From NCBI GenBank assembly GCA_963772335.1, contig CAVYXF010000001.1, positions 1,178,001-1,242,000 of the forward strand: DNA of 64,000 nt, read 5' to 3'. The DNA is from CAVYXF01 sp963772335. Its GTDB lineage: Bacteria > Pseudomonadota > Alphaproteobacteria > Rhizobiales > Rhodomicrobiaceae. Each line of letters starts with the position of its first letter. Position 1 is the first letter of the stretch. The position numbers and the translations under genes were made by a program. The notes below the pieces were generated by a model, which saw nothing but the letters and a program-made list of their open reading frames with translations, did no database searches and had not been told where the DNA came from. Positions 56,991 to 64,000 of this stretch are shown in pieces.

Positions 56991-58391
56991 ATGAAGGCGG
57001 CAACGATCTTTGCAGCTTTTGCAGGCTCGGTGGGTGAAGCCAGCAATAGGACAGCGCTGGTTACGCCGCGGACAGCCCTGACCTTTCGCGAACTGCAGGA
57101 CAACGCCCTCGTGCTGGGCGAAAGTCTCCTGCGCAACGGCGAGAGCGGCGCGGTTGCGCTGTTGTGCGACACGCCAGAAACGCTCCTCGCCGCGTTCTTC
57201 GCCTGCGCTGCCGTGGGCCGCCCTGCCCTGGTCCTGGATCCGGCGCGCCCGCAGCCTGAAAGCCGCGAGCTTGCCGCGCGCTATGGCGCAAGCTTTGTTG
57301 CCGCTGATCACAGCTGCCGATCATGGTCCTGCGCTGAGCTGTTGCCCGAAGTGGGCGGCGAGGCGGAGTTCTATTGGGGGCTCACCTCTGGGACGACCGG
57401 CGAGCCGAAGCTGTTCGCGCGCTCCCACCGCTCTTGGCTGGAGAGTTTCTCCAGTGTAGAGGAGGTCTTCCCCTTCCCCCCCGCAGCAAAGATCCTGATC
57501 CCCGGCTCATTGAGCCATTCGCTCTTCCTCTACGGTGCAGTGCATGCGCTCTGCCGCGGCCATACTGTGATAGCGCCCGGCGCCTTCCGACCGGATCGCG
57601 CGGCCCGTGCTGCGCGCGAGGCGGACTGCGCCTACGTCGTTCCTGCAATGCTCGCCGAAATGCTGGATTGCGGGTTGCGCGATACCGGCCTGCGGCTGAT
57701 CTTCTGTGGGGGTGCCAAGCTCCTCCCCGAATGGCGGCAGCGGTGCGAGGCGGCCCTGCCGCATGCCGATCTCATCGAGTTCTACGGCGCCTCGGAGACC
57801 AGCTTCGTTACCTATGCTTCGACCAGCGCGCCTTCGCCTTCCGGCTCTGTGGGGCGGCCGTTTCCCGGTGTCAGCATCGAAATCCGCGACGCCGATGGCC
57901 GCGGGCTCCCGCCCGGTGCAGAGGGGGCCGTCCATGTCGCCAGTCCGATGCTGTTTTCGCGCTATGTCGGCGAGGCGACTGCTGGCCCATCATTCACCGC
58001 CGGCGATATCGGGTTTGTCGATCCTGATGGCTGCTTGCATCTGACTGGCCGCACAAACCGTATCATCAATTCGCGGGCGCTGAAGATTCGGCCGGAGCCG
58101 ATCGAGGCAGCACTCCTGGCACTGCCCGGCGTATTGCGCGCGGCGGTCATCGACCTGCCAGATGCGAAGCGTGGCGCCGTTGCCGTTGCCGCCGTTGAGT
58201 TCGCACCGGGTGAGCGGCTCTCCCGTCAGATCCTATCGGAGCATTGCCGGACCCACCTTGGCGTACGTTTTTCGCCGCAACGCTACTACCAAGCCGATAC
58301 ACTGCCGCTCACGCGCAGCGGCAAAGTCGCCTTCGCAGGCCTTCGCGAAGCGCTGATGGCGGGCGACAAGACCTTCCGCGAGCTGAGATGA
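56991..58391 (+). CDS. AMP-dependent acyl-CoA synthetase/ligase-like protein
   Basis: 466 residues, compact for the family. P-loop motif FYWGLTSGTTGEPKLFARSH, GLRLIFCGGAKLLPEWRQRC, DLIEFYGASETSFVTYAS (A5), GDIGFVDPDGCLHLTGRTNR-IINSRALKIRPEPIEAALLA (A7-A8) and PLTRSGKVAF with the catalytic Lys. It should adenylate a carboxylic acid and transfer it to CoA. The N-terminal part is short. Between bioY and the thiolase-like gene, overlapping the latter by four bases, it may act on an imported or biotin-related acyl acid. Confidence 0.88.
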   Translation: MKAATIFAAFAGSVGEASNRTALVTPRTALTFRELQDNALVLGESLLRNGESGAVALLCDTPETLLAAFFACAAVGRPALVLDPARPQPESRELAARYGASFVAADHSCRSWSCAELLPEVGGEAEFYWGLTSGTTGEPKLFARSHRSWLESFSSVEEVFPFPPAAKILIPGSLSHSLFLYGAVHALCRGHTVIAPGAFRPDRAARAAREADCAYVVPAMLAEMLDCGLRDTGLRLIFCGGAKLLPEWRQRCEAALPHADLIEFYGASETSFVTYASTSAPSPSGSVGRPFPGVSIEIRDADGRGLPPGAEGAVHVASPMLFSRYVGEATAGPSFTAGDIGFVDPDGCLHLTGRTNRIINSRALKIRPEPIEAALLALPGVLRAAVIDLPDAKRGAVAVAAVEFAPGERLSRQILSEHCRTHLGVRFSPQRYYQADTLPLTRSGKVAFAGLREALMAGDKTFRELR

Positions 58392-59560
58392 CCTGCGGCA
58401 AAGCCATCGTGATCGCCGCACGCCGCACTGCGATCGGCCGCGTCGGCGGCCTCCACAAATCCCGCCGGATCGACCAGCTTGCCGCGCCAGTCATCAAAGC
58501 GGTGCTCGCGGATGCGAAACTCGATCCTGCCGCCATTGGCGAGGTGATCATCGGCAATGCGGCTGGCGGCGGTGGAAATCGGGCGCGCCTGATCGCGCTC
58601 GCCGCCGGACTTTCCGAAACAATCCCCGCCTATACCATCGACCGGCAATGTGCCTCGGGCCTCGATGCCATCATCGCTGCCGCCCGCCTCATCGAAACTG
58701 GCGGCGCCGAGGCGGTGATTGCTGGCGGCGCGGAGTCGCCTTCGACCGCGCCATGGCGCGTCGAGAAGCCGGCCAATCTCTACACCGAGAATCCGCGCTT
58801 CTTCAGCCAGGCGGCGTTCACCCCGCCGCAGATGGATGATCCGAGCATGATCGAGGCGGCGGAGAACGTCGCCCGTGAATGCGCCATTGCTCGCGAGCGC
58901 CAGGATGCATTTGCCCTGGAAAGCCATCGCCGCGCGGTCGCCGCTCATCAAGCCGGCCTTTTCGCGGATGAGATCGTCCCACTCGGCAGTGCACCTGCCG
59001 AAGGCCTCGACGAAGGCCCCCGCCCTTCCCTCTCCCTTCCCCTCCTCGCGCGAATGCCCGCCCTCCTCCGCGGCGGAACCGTCACGGCCGGCAATAGCTG
59101 CGCCATCAATGACGGCGCAGCAGTCACCCTCCTCGTCTCCGAAGACCTACATAAACGGATCGGCTCCCCGCCGGGCCTCATCATGACCAGTGCGGCCTCC
59201 GCCGGCATTGCGCCGCGCATTCTCGGCCTCGCCTCCGTGCCCGCTCTCCGGGCCGCCTGTCAGCGCGCCAGCATCCCCCCTGCCGAACTCACCACCATCG
59301 AGCTGAACGAGGCGTTCGCCTCCCAGGTGCTCGCCACGCTGGACACCCTCTCGCTCGATCCCCATATCGTCAACGCCAACGGCGGCGCGCTGGCCTTCGG
59401 CCATGCCTATGGCGCAAGTGGCGCGGTGTTGGTTGTTCGGTTGTATTCCCGCCTCATCCGCAATCATACGGTCTCGGCGCGCGGCCCCGTAGCAGCCATG
59501 ATCGCCGCGGCGGGTGGTCTCGGCGTTGCCGCCGTCTTCCATCCGACGCCGTTGAAATAA
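58388..59560 (+). CDS. Thiolase-family protein with altered active site
   Basis: 390 residues from ATG 58388. Thiolase fold is clear: RTAIGRVGGLHKSRRIDQLA, nucleophile Cys in TIDRQCASGLDAIIAAARLI, GGAESPSTAPWRVEKPAN, TAGNSCAINDGAAVTLLVSE, NEAFASQVLATLD, NANGGALAFGHAYGASGAVL. The C-terminal catalytic motif CxGGGxG is replaced by MIAAAGGLG, so the second Cys (proton donor) is missing, and GHP is GHA. Cleavage or Claisen activity may be changed or lost. It is the last gene of a bioN-bioY-ligase-thiolase unit. Confidence 0.88.
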   Translation: MTCGKAIVIAARRTAIGRVGGLHKSRRIDQLAAPVIKAVLADAKLDPAAIGEVIIGNAAGGGGNRARLIALAAGLSETIPAYTIDRQCASGLDAIIAAARLIETGGAEAVIAGGAESPSTAPWRVEKPANLYTENPRFFSQAAFTPPQMDDPSMIEAAENVARECAIARERQDAFALESHRRAVAAHQAGLFADEIVPLGSAPAEGLDEGPRPSLSLPLLARMPALLRGGTVTAGNSCAINDGAAVTLLVSEDLHKRIGSPPGLIMTSAASAGIAPRILGLASVPALRAACQRASIPPAELTTIELNEAFASQVLATLDTLSLDPHIVNANGGALAFGHAYGASGAVLVVRLYSRLIRNHTVSARGPVAAMIAAAGGLGVAAVFHPTPLK

Positions 59561-59854
59561 AAGAGACAAATCGCAAAAGCGACATGTCCATGCCGTAAAT
59601 TGTGGTTTAAGGATTTAAGTGCATCGGTGATTTGCTGGCCGCCTCGGTCGGGAGATGTGGCCACAAACCCACCTTCAAATAAGAGTTTTGCAGATCGCAG
59701 AACCGGTTGGCGTGAAAAGCGTTTAAAACTCGTTCTTCCGCATTTGACCCGGCTCTGACCTCTTTCAAAAAAGCAGAATCGCATGGAACAGTCGCGCGGA
59801 TTTCAGCAATCCACCAAATCCAGACGCTGGATCGGTAAAGTTTGGGCGGCGTGA

Positions 59855-61264
59855 ATGAATGAGCCGGTTGACAGCTTGATCTTAGGCTGGCGCGAGTGGG
59901 TCTCGATGCCCCAGCTCGGTTTGCCTGCCATCAAGGCGAAGATCGATACGGGCGCGCGCACTTCCGCGCTCCATGCTTTCTCCATCGAAACCTTCGGGCC
60001 GGAGCATCAGCCGAAGGTGCGGTTCGGTGTGCACCCGGTCGAGGACCGCGATGACATCGAGGTCTGGTGTACTGCAAAAGTAATCGATCGCCGTCAGGTA
60101 ATTTCTTCCAACGGCCAGTCGGAGATGCGCTACATCATCCGGACGCCGATCAAGATCGGCGACCGGGAATGGCCGATCGAGATCTCTCTCTCCAATCGGG
60201 AGACAATGGCGCATCGCATGCTGCTTGGCCGTACTGCGCTCGAGGCTCAGTCGGCAATCGTCCAGCCCTGGGCCGAATACAAACAGACGCGCCTTGGGTT
60301 CGACATCTACAAGGCGACGCTTCGCCAGCCGCCGGTTCACCGACCTTTGCGGATCGCGCTTCTCACCATGGAGCCAGACAACTATTCCAACCGCCGGTTC
60401 ATTGAAGCCGCCGAAGCGCGCGACCATGTGATCGAGCAGGTTCGGACTTTGCGCTGTTACATCAACATCAACTCGCTGGCGAGCAACGTGCATTATGACG
60501 GCCAGGCGCTGCCGTTCTTTGACGCCGTGATCCCGCGCATTGGCTCGTCCATTACCGCCTATGGCACCGCCGTCGTGCGTCAGTTCGACATGACAGGCGC
60601 ATTTTGTCTCAATTCGGCGACGGCTATCGCCAATTCGCGCGACAAGCTGCTGGCTCACCAGCTCATGGCGCAGCACAGCCTGCCAATGCCGATTACCGCC
60701 TTTGCCTCATCCCCGCACGACACCGATGACCTGATCGCCATGGTCGGCGGTCCGCCTTTGGTGGTGAAGCTGCTCTATAGCACGCAGGGTAAGGGCGTGG
60801 TGCTCGCCGAGAACAAGAAGTCCGCGCAATCCGTCATCGACGCCTTCCGCAATGCCGACGCGAATTTCTTAGTGCAGCAGTTCATTGCCGACGCCGCCGG
60901 CCAGGATATCCGCTGCATCGTGCTGGACGGCAAGGTGATCGCCACCATGATGCGCCGGGCACCGAGCGACGATTTCCGCGCTAATCTACATAAGGGCGGA
61001 ACGGCCCACGAGGTGAAGATCACCGCCGAGGAGCGCAAGATTGCGATCAAGGCCGCCAAGCGGATGGGTCTCAAATTCGCCGGCGTCGATATTTTGCGCT
61101 CGCAGAAGGGCCCGCTGCTCCTTGAGGTGAACTCCTCGCCAGGCGTGGAAGGCATTGAGAAAACGACCCGTGTCGACATCGCCGGCCATGTGATGGACTA
61201 CATCGAATCGCAGACCTTCCAGACGCGGGCGCGCGTGCGCCGGCAGGTCGTCGCCGCGGCCTAA
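59855..61264 (+). CDS. rimK: RimB-RimK fusion: retropepsin-like protease plus ATP-grasp glutamate ligase
   Basis: 469 residues in two parts. Residues 1-150: RimB/PF05618-like (LILGWREWVSMPQLGLPAIK, AKIDTGARTSALHAFSIETF with the DTGA aspartyl site, MAHRMLLGRTALEAQSAIVQ). Residues 165-469: RimK-type ATP-grasp (LRIALLTMEPDNYSNRRFIE, DAVIPRIGSSITAYGTAVVR, LVVKLLYSTQGKGVVLAENK, FVQQFI-like LVQQFIADAAGQDIRCIVLD, and metal site GPLLLEVNSSPGVEGIEKTT). RimK adds Glu to ribosomal protein S6 and related targets; RimB modulates it. In many bacteria they are separate genes. The N-terminus is well defined. Confidence 0.85.
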   Translation: MNEPVDSLILGWREWVSMPQLGLPAIKAKIDTGARTSALHAFSIETFGPEHQPKVRFGVHPVEDRDDIEVWCTAKVIDRRQVISSNGQSEMRYIIRTPIKIGDREWPIEISLSNRETMAHRMLLGRTALEAQSAIVQPWAEYKQTRLGFDIYKATLRQPPVHRPLRIALLTMEPDNYSNRRFIEAAEARDHVIEQVRTLRCYININSLASNVHYDGQALPFFDAVIPRIGSSITAYGTAVVRQFDMTGAFCLNSATAIANSRDKLLAHQLMAQHSLPMPITAFASSPHDTDDLIAMVGGPPLVVKLLYSTQGKGVVLAENKKSAQSVIDAFRNADANFLVQQFIADAAGQDIRCIVLDGKVIATMMRRAPSDDFRANLHKGGTAHEVKITAEERKIAIKAAKRMGLKFAGVDILRSQKGPLLLEVNSSPGVEGIEKTTRVDIAGHVMDYIESQTFQTRARVRRQVVAAA

Positions 61265-61276
61265 GCTACCTTCCGC

Positions 61277-61795
61277 CTAACCTGCATTCATCGTCACGGC
61301 GACCGGCGGCGGCCTACGGATCGTCTGAAAGACGACGCAATAGCGCTCGGTCAGCTTGAGCAGTGTCGCGCGCTCTTCTTCGGTCAACTTGCCGGGGATG
61401 TCGAAGGTCAACCGGATATCGCGGAAACCCACCGGCGCCTCCTTGGCGACGCCAAGCGTCCCGCGAAAATCGAGGTCGCCCTCGGCGCGCACCTTGGCAT
61501 CGCCGATATCGAGGCCGAGCGCGGTTGCCACCGCATTCAGTGTCACACCCGCACAGGCGACCAACGCTTCCAGGAGCATGTCGCCCGAACAGGCTTGCAT
61601 GCCGTTGCCGCCGGTTGCCGGATGGAGGCCCGCCTCGACGAGCGCTTTCGCCGTCTGCACCGAGCAGGTGAGGCCTTCGCCGATCACCCCTTCTGCCTTC
61701 AGCGTAATTACTGCCGAATTGGGATCGTCGCGATAGCGCTCCTTGATCGGGGCCTGCAGGGTCTTCAGGTCGTTTGCGTCCATGCTGTTTTCCAA
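61277..61795 (-). CDS. OsmC-family protein
   Basis: 172 residues (or 168 from the ATG at 61783). Core: AVITLKAEGVIGEGLTCSVQ, ALVEAGLHPATGGNGMQACS-GDMLLEALVACAGVTLNAV and the C-terminal TERYCVVFQTIRRPPPVAVT. The two redox Cys of OsmC/Ohr-type proteins are at ACSGDM/VACAGVT and ERYCVVF. They suggest thiol peroxidase activity against organic hydroperoxides. Convergent with the RimB-RimK gene, 13 bases apart. Probably monocistronic. Confidence 0.88.
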   Translation of the reverse strand: MENSMDANDLKTLQAPIKERYRDDPNSAVITLKAEGVIGEGLTCSVQTAKALVEAGLHPATGGNGMQACSGDMLLEALVACAGVTLNAVATALGLDIGDAKVRAEGDLDFRGTLGVAKEAPVGFRDIRLTFDIPGKLTEEERATLLKLTERYCVVFQTIRRPPPVAVTMNAG

Positions 61796-61902
61796 TCGTC
61801 GAGCAATGTGTCAGCCGTCTTACGGTGCTTATGCCCATCTATAAAACGAATGCGCCTCGATCTAATCATTAATCCGTTATTTCGCATGCGCCGGGCTTAG
61901 CC

Positions 61903-63192
61903 TCACATCAGCCGCGGCAACAGCAGCGCTATGCCGGGGAAAAGGCAGAGCAGCGCGAGCCGGATCAGATCGCAGACGATGAACGGCATTACCCCGCGAT
62001 AGATGGTGGCCAGCTTTACGTCGGGCGCCAGCGAATTCACCACGAAGACGTTCATCCCCACCGGCGGACAGATCAGCCCGAGCACGCAGGTCATCACGAT
62101 AATGACGCCGAACCAGACCGGATCGAAGCCGAGCTGCATCATGGCGGGAAACACAATCGGCACCGTGATAAGGATCATCGCCAGCTCGTCCATCAAAGCG
62201 CCGAGCACGAAATAGGCGGCCAGCACCAGCGCCAGCACACCGTAGCGGCCGACCGGCAGGCCGACGAGAAAGGCGATGATGTGCTGCGGGGTCTGACTGA
62301 TGGTCAGGAAGTAGCCGAACAGATAGGCGCCGATCACGATCATGAAGATCGCCGCAGTGGTCCGCAACGCGCTGACCAGACCTTCCATTATTGCCGCCCA
62401 GCGCAGCCGGCCCTGGACGAACCCGATCAGCAGTGCACCAATTGCGCCGACGCCCGCAGCTTCGGTCACGGTGAACAGCCCGCCATACATGCCGCCGATC
62501 ACGAACAGGAACAGCGCCAGGGCCGGCCAGACGCCGCGCAGCGCCAGAAAACGCTCTCGCCAGCCATGGCGCTCACCTTGTGGCAGGTCCCGCGCACCCA
62601 CTACCAGCACCGTAACCATGTACATCGCCATCCCGAGAATGCCGGGCAGGATGCCGGAGATAAACAGCTTGGTGAGATCGACATCGGTCATGATCGAGTA
62701 GAGCACGAACATCACCGATGGCGGGATCATGATGCCGAGCGTTCCCCCCGCGGCGATCACGCCTGTCGACATTCTGGCGGTGTAACCGGCGCGCCGAAGC
62801 TCTGGGAGCGCGATCTGGGTCATGGTGGCGGCGGTGGCGACCGAGGAGCCGTTGATCGCGGCAAAGCCGCCGCAGGCTGCAATGGTAGCGATGGCGAGAC
62901 CCCCGCGCCAATGGCCGAACCACGTCCGGCTCGCCACGAACAGATCACGCGATATGCCGGCGGCGGCCGCGAAGGTCCCCATCAGCACAAACATCGGTAT
63001 GACGCTGAGATTGAATGAGGTGACCGTCGAGAACGGCGATTGGGCGAGAAGGCCGAACGCCGCCGTCCAGTTGGTCAGCAGGCCGAAGCCGCCGACCCCG
63101 ACAATCCCCATCGCAATGCCAACCGGCACGCGCAGCACCATCAGCACGAACAGCAGCACGAACCCCCCGACGGCGACGGCGTCCCTATCCAT
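61903..63192 (-). CDS. dctM: TRAP transporter large permease (DctM)
   Basis: 429 residues with about 12 membrane spans. DctM marks: GGFVLLFVLMVLRVPVGIAM, AGISRDLFVASRTWFGHWRG-GLAIATIAACGGFAAINGSS, LGIMIPPSVMFVLYSIMTDV, LGALMDELAMILITVPIVFP, and LICPPVGMNVFVVNSLAPDV. It moves an acidic solute with Na+ or H+ using the DctP binding protein. The start overlaps the dctQ stop by 8 bases. Substrate unknown. Confidence 0.94.
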   Translation of the reverse strand: MDRDAVAVGGFVLLFVLMVLRVPVGIAMGIVGVGGFGLLTNWTAAFGLLAQSPFSTVTSFNLSVIPMFVLMGTFAAAAGISRDLFVASRTWFGHWRGGLAIATIAACGGFAAINGSSVATAATMTQIALPELRRAGYTARMSTGVIAAGGTLGIMIPPSVMFVLYSIMTDVDLTKLFISGILPGILGMAMYMVTVLVVGARDLPQGERHGWRERFLALRGVWPALALFLFVIGGMYGGLFTVTEAAGVGAIGALLIGFVQGRLRWAAIMEGLVSALRTTAAIFMIVIGAYLFGYFLTISQTPQHIIAFLVGLPVGRYGVLALVLAAYFVLGALMDELAMILITVPIVFPAMMQLGFDPVWFGVIIVMTCVLGLICPPVGMNVFVVNSLAPDVKLATIYRGVMPFIVCDLIRLALLCLFPGIALLLPRLM

Positions 63193-63658
63193 AAGGATTT
63201 TCCGGCCGTGTGCTCGCCTGGATCAACGCGATCAGCGAAACCACAACACAGGCGAGAACACCAAGGGACACCACGAGATAGAACGGCCAGATCGGCAATC
63301 CGAGCTCCGTCGTCACCTGCCCGCTCGCCATAAACTGCGGCAGGCGCAGGAAGAGCCGAAGCGCCAGAAGAAAGAGGAACGCCGTCATTACCAGACGTGC
63401 AAAAATGTCGATCGCCCTTTTGCCGTTTCGCCCGGCGACCTCCCAAAGAATATCGACGACGATGTGGCCGCCGCGATAAGTCGCAACCGCCAGCCCCCAC
63501 ATGATGGCAATGCCCTGCAGATACTGACACAGATCGAAGGCATCCGGCAGGCTCACGGAAAAGCCGTAGCGCAGGACGACCGAGAGAAAGACCAAAACGG
63601 CCACAAGGCCGAGAAACAGGCCGGCGATGCGCTCGACCATACGGACGATCAGTTCCAT
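63185..63658 (-). CDS. dctQ: TRAP transporter small permease (DctQ)
   Basis: 157 residues from ATG 63658 (a longer frame to 63820 runs into the dctP gene region and is not supported). Four spans: IAGLFLGLVAVLVFLSVVLR, LQGIAIMWGLAVATYRGGHI (the DctQ motif RxGxHI), VMTAFLFLLALRLFLRLPQF, FYLVVSLGVLACVVVSLIAL. It pairs with DctM. It lies 62 bases after the dctP stop. Confidence 0.9.
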   Translation of the reverse strand: MELIVRMVERIAGLFLGLVAVLVFLSVVLRYGFSVSLPDAFDLCQYLQGIAIMWGLAVATYRGGHIVVDILWEVAGRNGKRAIDIFARLVMTAFLFLLALRLFLRLPQFMASGQVTTELGLPIWPFYLVVSLGVLACVVVSLIALIQASTRPENPYG

Positions 63659-63720
63659 GGAGCCCCCAAACGAGCGGCGGCACCGTGAGCGCAGGCCGCC
63701 GCTGGAAAACATTAGCGGCG

Positions 63721-64000
63721 CTATTTGAACTCGGCGCCGTGCTTCTTGATGGTTGCTTTCAGATCGGCCAGCGCCTTCTGCGGATCGGCAAGTCCGGCTT
63801 TCTTCGCAATGTCGGCCCATCGCTGACGTACCGGCTCGGCGGCTTTCTGCCAGGCAGCGATTTCCTCGGGCCTGAGCGAGTAGATAGTATGGCCAGGCTT
63901 TTTGCGCAGGTAATCACGGCCGGGAGCTTCATAGGCGCCCCAGTCCTTGCCGACCCTGGCGGCCCAGTCGGGCGAGCAGTGGTTGTCGATCACCTTCTTC
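63721..64000 (-). CDS. dctP: TRAP transporter substrate-binding protein (DctP), C-terminal part cut by window edge
   Basis: The frame is open to the window edge and encodes the last 93 residues: KKVIDNHCSPDWAARVGKDW, GYEAPGR-type helix region AYEAPGRDYLRKKPGHTIYS, LRPEEIAAWQKAAEPVRQRW-ADIAKKAGLADPQKALADL. The pattern SxEEIAxWxKAAEPVxxxW is typical of the end of DctP-type extracytoplasmic binders. First gene of dctP-dctQ-dctM. The ligand pocket is outside the window. Confidence 0.88.
   Translation of the reverse strand, partial: KKVIDNHCSPDWAARVGKDWGAYEAPGRDYLRKKPGHTIYSLRPEEIAAWQKAAEPVRQRWADIAKKAGLADPQKALADLKATIKKHGAEFK

Overview
The window is high-GC chromosomal DNA of an alphaproteobacterium, most likely a member of the Hyphomicrobiales (Rhizobiales). 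This rests on FixL/FixJ-type and HWE-type sensor genes, a ccmI-ccmE-ccmF-ccmH cytochrome c maturation operon next to a Do-family protease, Rhodobacter-type gene transfer agent (GTA) genes and short palindromic interspersed repeats. No rRNA, tRNA, CRISPR array or replication origin was recognised.

Region 1 (1-11 kb) is accessory and regulatory. It holds the end of an AraC-family regulator, a bicupin (oxalate decarboxylase) remnant, a sensor kinase with two response regulators, an HWE-type kinase, a small membrane protein, an RND-pump remnant, two alpha/beta hydrolases, an orphan FliK-like/FlhB-C-like pair and a periplasmic solute-binding protein. Region 2 (11.05-13.86 kb) is a mobile element with perfect 19-bp inverted ends and an 8-bp target duplication. 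It carries an IS1-family transposase plus passenger genes, among them a broken RhuM-like gene. A secreted-protein gene interrupted by an in-frame amber codon follows.

Region 3 (15.2-42.9 kb) is the centrepiece: a GTA/domesticated-prophage locus in RcGTA order. The order is small and large terminase, portal, prohead protease, capsid, connectors, tail terminator, major tail protein, tail chaperones, tape measure, three baseplate/peptidase genes and the g15 'megatron'. Unlike the Rhodobacter arrangement, two head-spike-like genes lie inside the locus (a spike-base protein and a DUF2793 protein), together with a module of four unrecognised virion-like proteins. The locus ends with endolysin, holin-like and nested spanin genes. 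It is split by two islands: SodC, DUF1097, SHOCT, Spy-like and DinD between terminase and portal, and MerR, CMD and two DUF2798 genes between portal and protease. It also contains several palindromic or tandem repeat elements and carries single-base frameshifts in the capsid leader, g7 and g15 (twice). The structural coding is largely preserved, but the operon is no longer continuous, so an active particle is doubtful unless the frameshifts are assembly errors.

Region 4 (43-64 kb) is conserved core sequence with intact genes. It contains a SleB-like protein, a PepSY-like protein with a two-component pair, a glycine-zipper lipoprotein, ccmIEFH, a trypsin-like protease, a DegP-type protease and a second two-component pair. 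These are followed by bioN-bioY-AMP ligase-thiolase-like genes in tight linkage without a bioM ATPase, a RimB-RimK fusion, an OsmC protein and a TRAP transporter (dctM, dctQ, partial dctP). No frameshift was noticed in this region, in contrast to regions 2 and 3.
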